A stretch of DNA of 64,000 bases from Polaribacter reichenbachii (GCF_001975665.1 NZ_CP019419.1:3641501-3705500), one strand, 5' to 3'; counted from the stretch's first letter, positions 8,105 through 18,279 are shown. Numbers and translations are program-made. The notes: generated by a model from the letters alone, not told the origin.

Positions 8105-11100
8105 ATGAGATCAATTCTACTAATTCTTACATTTTTATCTATTTCTATTTACGGCCAAGACAATCCTCAATGGATGAGGCATTCTGCTATTTCTCCTGAT
8201 GGAACACAAATCGCTTTTACATACAAAGGAGATTTGTATAAAGTGAGTGCCAATGGTGGTACAGCAAAACAACTTACCTATCACAATGCACACGATTATA
8301 AAGCAGTTTGGAGCAAAGACGGTTCTAAGTTAGCTTTTGCATCTAACAGATATGGAAATTTTGATATTTACACAATGAATTCAGAAGGTGGAGCAGCAAC
8401 GAGATTAACTTTCCATTCTAATGATGAAATCCCTTTTTCCTTTTCTTCGGATGATAAAAATGTTGTTTTTGGAGCTTTAAGACAAGATGATGTTAATCAC
8501 AGACAATATCCTTCTGGCTCTCAATCAGAATTATATAGTGTTCCTGTAACTTCTGGTAGAGTTTCTCAAATATTTACAATTCCTGCAGAATATATTCAGT
8601 ATTCTAAAGACGGACAAACAATGTTATATCACGATAAAAAAGGTGGAGAAAATGAATGGAGAAAACATCACACATCATCCATAACCAGAGATATTTGGTT
8701 GTATGATGCAAAAACGAACAGTCATAAAATGATTACTACTCATAATGCAGAAGACAGACATCCATTTTTTACTGCTGATGAAAAAAGTATGTATTATTTA
8801 AGTGAAAGAAGTGGTTCTTTTAACATTCATAAAATGAATTTAGAAACTAAATCCGATATAAAATTAACCAATTTCAGTTTGCATCCTGTTCGTTTTTTAA
8901 GTGTAGCAAATGGTATTATTTCTTTTGGTTATGATGGAGAATTGTATACGATGAAAGAAGGAGCATCACCTAAAAAATTAGCAATTAAAATTATAACTCA
9001 AGATAAAGAAAATACAGAAAAATTTATTGCTGTAAATGGTGGAATTCAAGAAATGGCAGTTTCTCCAAATGGAAAAGAAATTGCTTTTATTGCTAGAGGC
9101 GAAGTATTTGTAACTTCTGTAGATAAATCTTTTACAAAAAGATTAACCAATACACCAGAAAACGAGCGTTTTGTTTCTTGGGGACCAGAAGGTAAATCTG
9201 TTGTTTACAGCAGCGAAAGAAATGGTAAATGGAGTGTTTTTAAATCTGAAAAAGTTAGAAAAGAAGAGCCATTTTTCTATGCATCAACATTAATAAAAGA
9301 ATCTACTTTAATAGAAAACAAATTAGATAATTACTTAGCTGAGTATTCTCCAGATGGAAAAAAAATAGCTTTTATAGAAGGCAGAAGAACACTTAAAATA
9401 ATTGATGTTGCCTCTAAAAAAGAAACTACATTGTTAACACCTGAAGATTTATTTCATATGAGAGATGGAGATAAATACTTTACTTGGAGCTCAGATAGCA
9501 AATGGTTATTGGTAGATTGGAGCAAAACTTTAAGCAATAGTGAAGTACTTTTAATGGCTGCTGATGGTTCTAAAAGAATCAATTTAAACGAAAGTGGTTA
9601 TTATGATTATTATCCAAAATGGGTAAATGGTGGTAAGCAAATGTTGTGGTTTAGCAACAGAAACGGTTTAAAATCTTATGCAACAAGTGGTCGATCTCAA
9701 TCAGATGTGTATAGTATGTTTTTTACTCAAGAAGCTTGGGATGAATTTAATTTAAGTGATGAAGAATACAAATTAATGCAAGCCATAAAAGAAGAGCAAA
9801 AAAAGAAAAAAGAGGAAGAAAAGAAAGACGAAAAAGACGAAAAAAAATCTAAGAAAAAAGACGCTAAATCTAAAGAAAAGAAAGAAGAAGAAAAAACAAA
9901 AGCTCTTGAGTTTGACTGGGCAAATATGAAAGACAGAACCAAAAGACTAACCATACATTCTTCTAGTTTAGGTGATGCTGTATTGTCTAAAAAAGGAGAT
10001 TTTTTATATTATTTAGCAAGTTTTGAAGGTAAATCGAATCTTTGGAGTACTAATTTAAGAACTAGAGAAACCAAAATGTTAATGCCATTAAATACTCGTT
10101 CTGGTAGTTTACAATGGGATAAAGAAATGAAAAACCTTTATTTACTGAGCAGTGGCAGAATTACAAAACTAAATCCGGCAAGTAAAAAACAAGAAGGTGT
10201 TTCTATAAAAGGTGAAATTTTATTAGACGAATATGCAGAAAGAAAAGCCATGTTCGATCATGTTTGGATTCGTACAAATGCCATTTTTTATCATCCAGAT
10301 TTTCACGGAATTAATTGGGGTAAAATGAAAGAAGAATATCAAAAATACCTACCTCACATTTCTAACGGTTATGAATTTTCTGAAATGTTATCAGAAATGT
10401 TAGGAGAATTAAACGTTTCTCATGCAGGTGCTAGATACAGTGGTAGTAGCGTTTCTAATGCAGATGCAACAGCTTCTTTAGGTGTTTTTATGAATTACGA
10501 TTTTAAAAATGATGGAATTTTAATTGATGAAATAATATCAGGAGGTCCTTTAGATAAAGCTAAATTTAAAGTAGAAAAAGGAAACATTATCACAAAAATA
10601 GATGGTGTAAACATCTCTAAAGATCAAGATATAGCCAAATACTTAAACCGAAAATCGGGTAAATTTATGCTCTTAGAAATTCTTGATCCAAAAACAAAAA
10701 AGACGCAAACCATAACTGTAAAACCTATTTCTTTGGGCCAAGAAAACAGATTACTATACAATAGATGGGTTAAAATTAATGAAAAAGAAGTAGCAAAAGA
10801 AAGTAAAGGGCAATTAGGTTATGTACATATTCCGGGCATGAGTGATGGACCTTACAGAAGTATTTACCAAGATATGATGGGTAAATATGCTGATAAAAAA
10901 GGTGTAATTATTGATACTCGTTTTAATGGTGGTGGAGATTTAGTAGCAGATTTAGCTATGTTTTTTACTGGAGTACCATTTATAACTTATGCTACAGAAG
11001 CAAAAGTTGTGGGTGGAGAACCAACTTCTAGATGGACAAAACCAACTTTATCTATCTTTAACGAAAGTATGTATTCTGATGGACATTGTTACGCTTCTGG

Positions 11101-11359
11101 TTATACAGATTTAAAAATAGGAAAAACTGTTGGTATGCCAGTACCAGGAACTTGTAGTTTTGCAGGTTGGGAAGGTTTACAGAATGGTGGTTACTGGGGA
11201 GTTGTACCTGTAAGCGCTAAAAACAAAGCTGGTGAATGGATGGAAAACAACCAAACAGAACCTACTATTAAAGTTAAAAATATGCCTGGTAAAGTAGATA
11301 ATGGTATAGATGAACAATTAATGCGTTCTATTCAAGAGCTTTTAAAGGATGTAAACTAA
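8105..11359 (+). CDS. tricorn-like S41 protease, secreted
   Basis: A 1084-residue protein with a signal peptide (MRSILLILTFLSISIYG), beta-propeller repeats of the PD40 type (SPDG-I-AF motifs, about 25-550), a Lys/Glu-rich linker (about 560-605), a PDZ-like segment (about 800-880) and a C-terminal S41 catalytic domain. By comparison with Thermoplasma tricorn, Ser772-His773 in LNVSHAG, Ser991-Asp992 in MYSDGH and Glu1052 in TEPTI match the catalytic tetrad region (established family knowledge; alignment by eye). The signal peptide places it in the periplasm or at the surface, unlike cytosolic archaeal tricorn. It likely trims peptides. A bidirectional terminator follows. Confidence 0.9.
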   Translation: MRSILLILTFLSISIYGQDNPQWMRHSAISPDGTQIAFTYKGDLYKVSANGGTAKQLTYHNAHDYKAVWSKDGSKLAFASNRYGNFDIYTMNSEGGAATRLTFHSNDEIPFSFSSDDKNVVFGALRQDDVNHRQYPSGSQSELYSVPVTSGRVSQIFTIPAEYIQYSKDGQTMLYHDKKGGENEWRKHHTSSITRDIWLYDAKTNSHKMITTHNAEDRHPFFTADEKSMYYLSERSGSFNIHKMNLETKSDIKLTNFSLHPVRFLSVANGIISFGYDGELYTMKEGASPKKLAIKIITQDKENTEKFIAVNGGIQEMAVSPNGKEIAFIARGEVFVTSVDKSFTKRLTNTPENERFVSWGPEGKSVVYSSERNGKWSVFKSEKVRKEEPFFYASTLIKESTLIENKLDNYLAEYSPDGKKIAFIEGRRTLKIIDVASKKETTLLTPEDLFHMRDGDKYFTWSSDSKWLLVDWSKTLSNSEVLLMAADGSKRINLNESGYYDYYPKWVNGGKQMLWFSNRNGLKSYATSGRSQSDVYSMFFTQEAWDEFNLSDEEYKLMQAIKEEQKKKKEEEKKDEKDEKKSKKKDAKSKEKKEEEKTKALEFDWANMKDRTKRLTIHSSSLGDAVLSKKGDFLYYLASFEGKSNLWSTNLRTRETKMLMPLNTRSGSLQWDKEMKNLYLLSSGRITKLNPASKKQEGVSIKGEILLDEYAERKAMFDHVWIRTNAIFYHPDFHGINWGKMKEEYQKYLPHISNGYEFSEMLSEMLGELNVSHAGARYSGSSVSNADATASLGVFMNYDFKNDGILIDEIISGGPLDKAKFKVEKGNIITKIDGVNISKDQDIAKYLNRKSGKFMLLEILDPKTKKTQTITVKPISLGQENRLLYNRWVKINEKEVAKESKGQLGYVHIPGMSDGPYRSIYQDMMGKYADKKGVIIDTRFNGGGDLVADLAMFFTGVPFITYATEAKVVGGEPTSRWTKPTLSIFNESMYSDGHCYASGYTDLKIGKTVGMPVPGTCSFAGWEGLQNGGYWGVVPVSAKNKAGEWMENNQTEPTIKVKNMPGKVDNGIDEQLMRSIQELLKDVN

Positions 11360-11380
11360 ATTATCAAAATCGATATTGTA

Positions 11381-11422
11381 AAATGACCTTTCTAATTTCT
11401 TAAGAAATTGGAAAGGTCATTT
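11381..11422. terminator. bidirectional terminator between convergent genes
   Basis: Arms AAATGACCTTTC and GAAAGGTCATTT flank an inner AATTTC/GAAATT pairing, giving a long hairpin with T-rich sequence on both sides. It serves the tricorn-like gene on the plus strand and the ParDE pair on the minus strand. Confidence 0.8.
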
Positions 11423-11465
11423 ATTATTTTATAAATAAATATTTTTCATCCAATTTATAAAATCA

Positions 11466-11762
11466 TTACTTTAACCTTTCTTCAATATTCATTCTTTGAT
11501 GTAAAATACGAATAATTTCTATTTGTGATTTTTGGTAATTGATTTTATAAAAGATAAAATGCGATTTTACTTTAGTTTTAAAATAGCCGTCTTTTACATA
11601 ACTAAAATCTAAACCTAACATAGGGTTCTTACAGATAAAATCTATTTCCTGAAAAATTAAGTTAATATATCTATCAGCTTGTGCAATAGACCAAGTTTCA
11701 AAAGTGTAGTTCCAAATTTTTGTTAAATCGATTTCAGCCTCAATACTGATTTTAAAATCCAT
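11466..11762 (-). CDS. parE: ParE/RelE-superfamily toxin
   Basis: A 98-residue protein with the ParE pattern: an N-terminal DFKISIEAEIDL-I-NYTFETW helix region, CKNPMLGLDFSYV in the middle and a C-terminal HFIFYKI...IEIIRILHQRMN strand-and-tail segment. It starts immediately after the antitoxin stop with no gap, as is usual for type II pairs. ParE toxins poison DNA gyrase; that target is known for the family, not shown here. Confidence 0.88.
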   Translation of the reverse strand: MDFKISIEAEIDLTKIWNYTFETWSIAQADRYINLIFQEIDFICKNPMLGLDFSYVKDGYFKTKVKSHFIFYKINYQKSQIEIIRILHQRMNIEERLK

Positions 11763-12008
11763 TTATTTCAAAGCATTTTTGTGCATTTTATCTAAGAAAG
11801 TATTCTTATCAAAATTTTCTATAAAACCAGAATTTTCACCTTTTTCAAGTGCTTTAATCAACTCCTTTTTCTTGTTTTCTTCTTGTTCAAAAAATCTTAA
11901 AGCAGTTCTTACTACCTCACTTGCAGAAGAATAACGACCACTACTAATTTGTTCATTTATAAAATTATTAAAATAGTTACCTAAAAGTATCGATGTATTT
12001 TTCGCCAT
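11763..12008 (-). CDS. parD: ParD-family antitoxin
   Basis: About 81 residues from the ATG at 12008. The ribbon-helix-helix stretch reads TSILLGNYFNNFINEQISSGRYSSASEVVRTALR, followed by an acidic C-terminal tail that would wrap the toxin. An upstream start at 12035 would add nine residues and overlap the operator palindrome, so the shorter start is chosen. It neutralises the ParE-like product and, with it, represses the pair's promoter. Confidence 0.9.
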   Translation of the reverse strand: MAKNTSILLGNYFNNFINEQISSGRYSSASEVVRTALRFFEQEENKKKELIKALEKGENSGFIENFDKNTFLDKMHKNALK

Positions 12009-12028
12009 TTTTATTCTTTTCATCAAAT

Positions 12029-12045
12029 ATACCAAGTCTTGGTAT
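12029..12045. promoter_or_regulatory. ParD autoregulatory operator candidate
   Basis: ATACCAAGTCTTGGTAT is a perfect 8-bp inverted repeat around a single central base. It lies 20 bp upstream of the antitoxin start, where RHH antitoxins bind to repress their own operon. Confidence 0.7.
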
Positions 12046-12101
12046 TATTTGCAAATAATAAATATTTTGATAGCAATTAAAGTAATTCAAAACAATATTT
12101 T

Positions 12102-12725
12102 CTAAGATTTAGAAAATAAATCATCCTTAATTTTGGGCAACTCTAAATGAAATTTTACAGCAATTAACCTGATGATAACAATTATAGAAGCAGAAATAAT
12201 AAAAACAATATCCTCAGAAATTCCGAAATAAGAAAGACATAAATAAGAAACTCCGCCAACTAAACAAGCAGAAGCATAGATTTCTTTTTCAAAAATTAAA
12301 GGAACCTTATTGGTTAGTACATCTCTTAAAACACCTCCAAAAACTGCAGAAATCATTCCCATTATAATTGCGATAATAGGATGTAATTCGTAATTCAAAC
12401 CTTTTTGCAAGCCTAATAAAGTAAATACACTTAAACCAATAGTATCAAACAAAAACAACGTTTTACTTAAAAACGCAATTTTACTTTTGAATAAAAATGT
12501 TAAAACAACAGCAGTTAAAATTGTCCATAAATAATTCAGGTCTCCAATCCAATTTATAGGATGAGCATCAATTAAAACATCACGTAACATTCCACCACCA
12601 ACAGCAGTTACAAAAGCAATAATAATTACACCAAATAAATCGAACTTTTTATCAGATGCAACCAAAGCTCCACTAATTGCAAAAGCAAAGGTTCCTAATA
12701 TGTCTAAAACATAAATTAGTTCCAT
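12102..12725 (-). CDS. TRIC-family cation channel (UPF0126/YicG-like)
   Basis: A 207-residue membrane protein with two repeats of the UPF0126 type. Each repeat carries the glycine-rich GGGMLRDVL (first) or GGVLRDVL (second) motif, which marks trimeric intracellular cation channel homologues. About seven hydrophobic segments are visible, the expected number. It starts directly after the helicase stop on the minus strand, so the two are likely co-transcribed, although no functional link is evident. Confidence 0.88.
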   Translation of the reverse strand: MELIYVLDILGTFAFAISGALVASDKKFDLFGVIIIAFVTAVGGGMLRDVLIDAHPINWIGDLNYLWTILTAVVLTFLFKSKIAFLSKTLFLFDTIGLSVFTLLGLQKGLNYELHPIIAIIMGMISAVFGGVLRDVLTNKVPLIFEKEIYASACLVGGVSYLCLSYFGISEDIVFIISASIIVIIRLIAVKFHLELPKIKDDLFSKS

Positions 12726-13847
12726 TTAAACAGTAACTTCTGTAAATTTTATATTTAATTCTTTCTGTAGTTCGTGCACTCTTTCTAATTCGTAAGGTAA
12801 AACTAAAGCTAAAGAAACACCTGTTTTTCCTGCTCTTGCAGTTCTTCCAGATCTATGTGTATAATAGTCTGTTTGTTCTGGTAATTGATGGTGAATTACA
12901 AACTCTAACTCTTTTACATCAATTCCACGTGCAGAAACATCCGTAGAAATTAAATATTGTAAACTTTCATTTTTAAAAGCACGCATAACTTTATCACGTT
13001 CTTTTTGTTGCATATCACCTTCTAAAGCTGCTGCAGAAAAACCTTCTTCTGTTAATTGTTTGGCTAGATTTTGAGCGCCTGCTTTTGTTCTACAAAAAAT
13101 AATACCTCTTTGAGCTTCTCTTTTTTCAAGAAAAGTAATTATTAAATCTGTTTTTTCTTTAATAGTTGTTTTGACAAAATGATGTCTAATATTCTCATTC
13201 ACCAAAGATTTAGGGTTTACCTCTACTCTTGGTGCATTTCCATCCATATAAGTTTTAATAATCTTCTTAATTTCTTCTGGCATTGTAGCCGAAAATAACC
13301 AAGTTTTTCTGTCAGATTTTGTCGTAAACTTTAAGATTCTATTCAAATCTTGTTTAAAACCCATACTTAACATTTCATCAGCTTCGTCTAAAATAACGGT
13401 TTTTACGTGGCTAATGTCTACTGCTCCTCTTTCTATTAAATCGATTAATCTACCAGGTGTTGCAACTACAATATGGGTTGTTCTTTTTAAATTATTCATT
13501 TGTCTATCTATCTTTTCTCCTCCAAAAACGGCTTCTAGAAAAATACGTTCATCAACATATTTTGTAAACTTGAATAATTGTTTTTTAATTTGCTGTACCA
13601 ACTCTCTTGTTGGCGATAAAATTAAAGCCTGAATATGCTCTGAACTAGCATCAATTTGATGTAAAACAGGCAAACCAAATGCAGCAGTTTTACCTGTACC
13701 TGTTTGTGCTAAACCTATAAAATCGGTTTTAGATTTTAATAAAATTGGTATGGCTTTTTCTTGTATTTCAGTAGGCTTAGAAATCCCAATTTCTTGGATT
13801 GATTTTATATAATCTTTACGAATTCCGAGTGCAGAAAATGTTGACAT
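12726..13847 (-). CDS. DEAD-box ATP-dependent RNA helicase
   Basis: A 373-residue helicase core with almost no extension. Motifs in order: Q motif (KPTEIQEKAIP), I (AQTGTGKT), Ia (PTRELVQQ), Ib (TPGRLIDL), II (DEAD), III (SAT), IV (GIIFCRT), V (STDVSARGID) and VI (HRSGRTARAG). All catalytic motifs are intact. Short RhlE-like enzymes of this kind act in ribosome assembly and RNA turnover. A region of about 120 bp separates it from the thioesterase gene upstream. Confidence 0.93.
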   Translation of the reverse strand: MSTFSALGIRKDYIKSIQEIGISKPTEIQEKAIPILLKSKTDFIGLAQTGTGKTAAFGLPVLHQIDASSEHIQALILSPTRELVQQIKKQLFKFTKYVDERIFLEAVFGGEKIDRQMNNLKRTTHIVVATPGRLIDLIERGAVDISHVKTVILDEADEMLSMGFKQDLNRILKFTTKSDRKTWLFSATMPEEIKKIIKTYMDGNAPRVEVNPKSLVNENIRHHFVKTTIKEKTDLIITFLEKREAQRGIIFCRTKAGAQNLAKQLTEEGFSAAALEGDMQQKERDKVMRAFKNESLQYLISTDVSARGIDVKELEFVIHHQLPEQTDYYTHRSGRTARAGKTGVSLALVLPYELERVHELQKELNIKFTEVTV

Positions 13848-13969
13848 TGTTTCTTAATTTTTTGCAAAGATACTTTTATTAATGTGTACTGACACAAATT
13901 ACACAAATTGTACAAAAAATAACAACAATTTTAAGTTAAGAATGATTTTTACTGTAAAATTAAAATGGA

Positions 13970-14368
13970 TTAATTCTGTAGCACTTTTAAAACATCTTCT
14001 CTAATTCTTGTAGGCTTAAATGTTTTGGCATTTAACATTGCCCAAGTTGTTTTTGCTTTTACCAACAACACATTACCTTTATAAAACTCCATAAAACGTA
14101 TAGACGTTATTCCTTTAGTTTCTCCTACCCAAGTTTTTACAGTAATTTCATCGCCCAAACCTGCTTGCTTTAAATAATCAATTTCGTGTCTTATTACTAC
14201 CCAAACATATTGTGGCAAAGGATTTTCTTTGGTTAAAAAAGACCAATGTGTTGTGGCAATTTTATCCATCCATTTTACATAAACCAAATTATTTACGTGT
14301 TGTAAATTGTCTATATCTTCTGCAGAAACAGTAATTTTTAACGTGAAAACGTTTTCTAATTTATTCAT
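13970..14368 (-). CDS. acyl-CoA thioesterase, 4HBT hot-dog family
   Basis: About 132 residues from the ATG at 14368. The 4-hydroxybenzoyl-CoA thioesterase pattern is seen in DIDNLQHVNNLVYVKWMD (Asp/His near residues 18-24) and in the following VVIRHEIDYLKQAGLGDEI. YbgC-like proteins of this type hydrolyse acyl-CoAs. An in-frame ATG at 14380 adds four residues; either is possible. It is a single gene, divergent from the MATE pump at 14462. Confidence 0.82.
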   Translation of the reverse strand: MNKLENVFTLKITVSAEDIDNLQHVNNLVYVKWMDKIATTHWSFLTKENPLPQYVWVVIRHEIDYLKQAGLGDEITVKTWVGETKGITSIRFMEFYKGNVLLVKAKTTWAMLNAKTFKPTRIREDVLKVLQN

Positions 14369-14461
14369 TATAGCAAACATAGATATTTTAATAAACCTAT
14401 AATAATTATTGATAATAGTTTAACAAAAAGCTTTTAATTTATGTTGATATTTGCAACTCTT

Positions 14462-15805
14462 ATGGCAAAACTAGCAAACGATTTAGGTACAGAAAAAATT
14501 AGTAGTTTATTGATAAAACAAGCAGTACCAGCTACAATTGGTATTCTTGTGATGTCTTTAAATATGATTGTAGATACTATTTTCGTTGGACAATGGGTTG
14601 GGGTTTTAGCAATTGCAGCCATAACAGTGGTTTTACCCATTGCTTTTTTAATTTCATCTATAGGAATGGGAATTGGTATTGGAGGAAGCTCTATTATTTC
14701 TAGAGCTTTAGGCGCAGAAAACTCAAGTAAGGCTTTTTTAACCTTTGGTAACCAAATTTGTTTAACACTTATTTTAGCCATTATTTTTGTGCTTTTAGGT
14801 AACTTTTATAGTGTACCCATTTTAAATTTGTTTGGAGCTAAAGGAGATATTTTACCAATTGCATCAGAATATTTTGCTATGGTAATTTTTGGAGTACCTT
14901 TTTTAGCTTTTGCAATGATGGGAAATCCTGTAATTAGAGCAGAAGGCAAACCTAAATTTGCAATGTATGCAATGATAATTCCTGCAATTTTAAACATTGT
15001 TTTAGATGTTGTTTTTATTAAGTTTTTTGATTGGGGTATGACAGGTGCTGGTTTAGCTACTTCTATTTCTTATGCAAGTATTGGTTTGTATATTTTATAT
15101 TTCTTTTTATCAAGTAAAAGTGAACTTAAAATTATACCCAAAAACTTTGCTTTAGATGGTAAAATTGTAAGAGAAATTGTTGAATTAGGTGGAGTTTCAG
15201 TTGTTAGACAAGGTGCAATTAGTGTATTAATGATCGTTTTAAATTATTCGCTTTTTACTTATGGTGGAGAGATTTCTATTTCTATTTTCGGAATTATAAA
15301 TCGAGTAATGATGTTTTCTTTATCGCCAGTAATGGGCGTTTCTCAAGGTTTTTTACCTGTTGCAGGTTTTAATATTGGCGCTAAAAAGAATGATAGAGTT
15401 AAAGAAACCATTAAAAAATCTATATACTTTGGTTCTATTTTAGGGACATTCATTTTCTTGGCAATCATTTTGTTTAAAGAACAAGTAATACAGATTTTTA
15501 CAGATGATATTACTTTGTTAAATGAAACCCCAAATGCAATGCTCATTGTGTTTATTGCAACCCCTATTATTACAATGCAATTAATTGGTTCTGCTTATTT
15601 TCAGGCAGCAGGTAAAGCAATGCCTGCTTTATTACTAACCTTATTAAAACAAGGAATTTTCTTAATTCCTCTAGCCTATATTTTACCAAAATATTATGGT
15701 GTTCTTGGTGTTTGGTGGTCTTTCCCAATAGCAGATATTTTATCAACAATAGTTACTGTTTTGGTTTTAAAAAGAGAGATTGATAAGAATTTAATTTCTG
15801 CTTAA
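14462..15805 (+). CDS. MATE-family multidrug efflux transporter
   Basis: About 447 residues with 12 hydrophobic segments in two homologous halves. The N-half shows LLIKQAVPATIGILVMSLN and VDTIFVGQWVG, and the C-half GAISVLMIVLN and FGIINRVMMFSLSPVMGVSQG, which are the MATE/NorM hallmarks. The start at 14462 (MAKLANDLG) is preferred over 14441, which adds a short hydrophobic leader. It probably exports cationic compounds in exchange for Na+ or H+. Confidence 0.9.
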   Translation: MAKLANDLGTEKISSLLIKQAVPATIGILVMSLNMIVDTIFVGQWVGVLAIAAITVVLPIAFLISSIGMGIGIGGSSIISRALGAENSSKAFLTFGNQICLTLILAIIFVLLGNFYSVPILNLFGAKGDILPIASEYFAMVIFGVPFLAFAMMGNPVIRAEGKPKFAMYAMIIPAILNIVLDVVFIKFFDWGMTGAGLATSISYASIGLYILYFFLSSKSELKIIPKNFALDGKIVREIVELGGVSVVRQGAISVLMIVLNYSLFTYGGEISISIFGIINRVMMFSLSPVMGVSQGFLPVAGFNIGAKKNDRVKETIKKSIYFGSILGTFIFLAIILFKEQVIQIFTDDITLLNETPNAMLIVFIATPIITMQLIGSAYFQAAGKAMPALLLTLLKQGIFLIPLAYILPKYYGVLGVWWSFPIADILSTIVTVLVLKREIDKNLISA

Positions 15806-15990
15806 TTAGCCAATATTAAATTTATAATTATAAGAATTGGACATTTTGTTGATGATATAAGTAATAATTATGCTTATAAAAATTAAAAATTTTATCACAA
15901 AATGTTAAAATAAATAAATTTAGAATTCTTATTACTAAATTTATAAATACTAAACAGCTATTTAAGAATTTAATTCAAACTGATTCATCA

Positions 15991-17604
15991 ATGCCTTTTC
16001 TTAGAATTTTAAAAAACAATAAAATTATCTTTTTAATTCTTTGTATATTTTTCTCAACAACTTATTATTCTCAAATAAAAACTAAAATTAGAGGAAAAAT
16101 ACTTGATAAAACCACAAAACTACCAGTTTCTTATGCTACTATCCTTTTAAAAAAAAATAGTTTAGGATTGTATGCAAATGAAGAAGGTGATTTTTTAATT
16201 TCTAATAGTTTAAAATATCAATCAGATACCATTATTATTTCTTCTATTGGTTACAAAAAAATATATCTACCTATAAAAGGTCTATCAAAAAAAGAAATAA
16301 ATAAAATCTATTTACATCAAGTTAAAGAAACCCTAGATGAAATTACTATTGTGTCTAATAAAAAGAAAAATAAGGTACCTTCTAAATCATTAATTAAAGA
16401 AGCAATTAAACGAATACCACAAAATTACCCATCTAGTTCTTTTTCTATATTATCTTATTACAGAGATTATTTAAAAAGAAATGGTACATATTATAATTTA
16501 AATGAAGCCATTATTCAAACTATAGATAGCGGTTTTTTAACGCCACACTATAAAAATAACTTTCGCCTTTTAAGTTATAAGAACAACCCAAATTTTACTA
16601 GAGAATCATTTATTCCTGATGATTATGATAGTATTAATCAAAGTCCTGATTATCAAAATCCAAAAAAATATGTTCCTTATGCTAAAATTCCTAATAAAGG
16701 TGGAAACGAATTATTTATTTTATTAGGCCATGATCCTTTAAGAAATTACAATACCACTTCATTTTCGTTTATAAATAAATTAAAAAGAGATTTTATAAAA
16801 AATCATTCCTTTAAAAAACCCATTAAAATATTTCAAGATGAAACAATGTTTTATAAAGTACCTTTTTATACTCATAAAAATATTATTTATAATGGTAAAC
16901 CTGTACATAAAGACGCCAATAAGAATGTAATAGATACTAAAGAACAACAAACTGATATTGCTTTAATTGAAGGAGAAATTGTTATTAATCCTAAAGATTA
17001 CACCATACATCAAATTAAATATAAAGCAATATTAGAATCGACTAAAAAGCAAGTTTACGAATTACGATTAGAATATGGTTACATAGATAATACCAAATCT
17101 TTAATGCGTTTAAATTATGTTTCTTTTAATAATGAGTTTTTTACAGTAGATAATAATGATAAAGATTATTTTAAAATTGTTAATTACAAAAGAAAAGATA
17201 ATTATTTATCCATCAAAACAAATGCTGTTATAGACGCTAAAAACGCAACAAACAAATCACTTTATAACATTTATAATAAAAAAGATAAAATTAAAATTAA
17301 AATTAAGAATGTAAAAATAGTTGGAAATGAAATTAGAGTATTTTTTAAACATCCTTATCAACTTAATTTAGAATTAAAAATAGATATTAGGAATATTAAA
17401 GACAATAAAGGAAGAATTATTAACCAAAAAAAATTACTTCGTTACTATCAGTTTAGAGAACTTTTTGTGCAACAGTTTAATAAAGAGGTTTCTTTTACAA
17501 ACAAATGCTATATGCAAAATGTACCTTTACATAAAAATTGTATTTCTAAATCTGCTGAAACAAAAGATTTTTTAATGAATAGCCCGTTTCAAAAAATTGA
17601 TTAA
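15991..17604 (+). CDS. secreted CarboxypepD_reg-like domain protein
   Basis: A 537-residue protein with a signal peptide (FLILCIFFSTTYYSQ) and, at about 33-115, a carboxypeptidase regulatory-like beta-sandwich (IRGKILDKTTKLPVSYATI...DTIIISSIGYKKIYL), the same fold found at the N-terminus of SusC-like receptors. The rest (about 130-537) is a conserved flavobacterial module with the early S-LIKEAIKRIPQNYP element, of unknown function. There is no TonB box, plug or barrel, so it is not a receptor. A periplasmic or outer-membrane-associated location is likely. Confidence 0.75.
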   Translation: MPFLRILKNNKIIFLILCIFFSTTYYSQIKTKIRGKILDKTTKLPVSYATILLKKNSLGLYANEEGDFLISNSLKYQSDTIIISSIGYKKIYLPIKGLSKKEINKIYLHQVKETLDEITIVSNKKKNKVPSKSLIKEAIKRIPQNYPSSSFSILSYYRDYLKRNGTYYNLNEAIIQTIDSGFLTPHYKNNFRLLSYKNNPNFTRESFIPDDYDSINQSPDYQNPKKYVPYAKIPNKGGNELFILLGHDPLRNYNTTSFSFINKLKRDFIKNHSFKKPIKIFQDETMFYKVPFYTHKNIIYNGKPVHKDANKNVIDTKEQQTDIALIEGEIVINPKDYTIHQIKYKAILESTKKQVYELRLEYGYIDNTKSLMRLNYVSFNNEFFTVDNNDKDYFKIVNYKRKDNYLSIKTNAVIDAKNATNKSLYNIYNKKDKIKIKIKNVKIVGNEIRVFFKHPYQLNLELKIDIRNIKDNKGRIINQKKLLRYYQFRELFVQQFNKEVSFTNKCYMQNVPLHKNCISKSAETKDFLMNSPFQKID

Positions 17605-18279
17605 TTAATCAATAATACTTTCTCCATTTAAATTAGTAGTTAAAATATCACTAAACAAATTAAAGAAAGGTCTTAAAGCTTTAAAACTTTCATCTAATTC
17701 TGATAAAAAATTAGGCGATAAAACCTCTGCATCTGTAAAATTTCTAATTGCTATAAAGCCTTTTTTTCTTAATAAATCTATGTCTTTATGTGTTTTATCA
17801 AAACCCCTTGGAGCAGATTTTAATTCATCTCCGGCAAATTTACCTCCAAAATGTTTTATATAATTTTTATCATTTAAAATATCATAAAATTCTGATGCGT
17901 CTTGCTCAATTTCTTTTCTTAATCTAAATAAATCATCTTTTTCTGGCTGCCAAAATCCACCTCCTAAAAATGTTTCTCCAGGCTTAATTTGTAAAAAATA
18001 ACCTCCTCTTAATGCTGCACCTAATCTAGAAAATGAAACTGCTAATCTTGGATTATAGGGAGTTTTATCTTTAGAAAAACGTACATCTCTATAAATTCTA
18101 TAGATTTTCATTTTTTCTATTTCATCGTGTTTTTCTAAATTTAATTGCATTTCTAAAAACACTTCTTTTACCTGACTTTGAATTTTAGTAAATGTAGGTT
18201 TGTGTTCTGCAAACCAATCTCTATTATTATTTTTTTGTAAATCTTTTAAAAATTGAAACGTTGATTTCTCTATCTGCAT
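17605..18279 (-). CDS. DUF2461-family protein
   Basis: A 224-residue protein that matches the DUF2461 (TIGR02453) family from its opening (FLKDLQKNNNRDWFAEHK), the KMKIYRIYRDVRFSKDKTPYN core and the GGYFLQIKPGETFLGGGFW stretch. Full length. The biochemical role of the family is unknown. Its stop abuts the end of the convergent gene 15991-17604 with no gap. Confidence 0.85.
   Translation of the reverse strand: MQIEKSTFQFLKDLQKNNNRDWFAEHKPTFTKIQSQVKEVFLEMQLNLEKHDEIEKMKIYRIYRDVRFSKDKTPYNPRLAVSFSRLGAALRGGYFLQIKPGETFLGGGFWQPEKDDLFRLRKEIEQDASEFYDILNDKNYIKHFGGKFAGDELKSAPRGFDKTHKDIDLLRKKGFIAIRNFTDAEVLSPNFLSELDESFKALRPFFNLFSDILTTNLNGESIID

Noticed and set aside
9727..9954. Minus-strand frame opposite the tricorn linker
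   Set aside because: It is the antisense of Lys/Glu-rich codons and encodes only Ser/Phe repeats; a shadow of the real gene.
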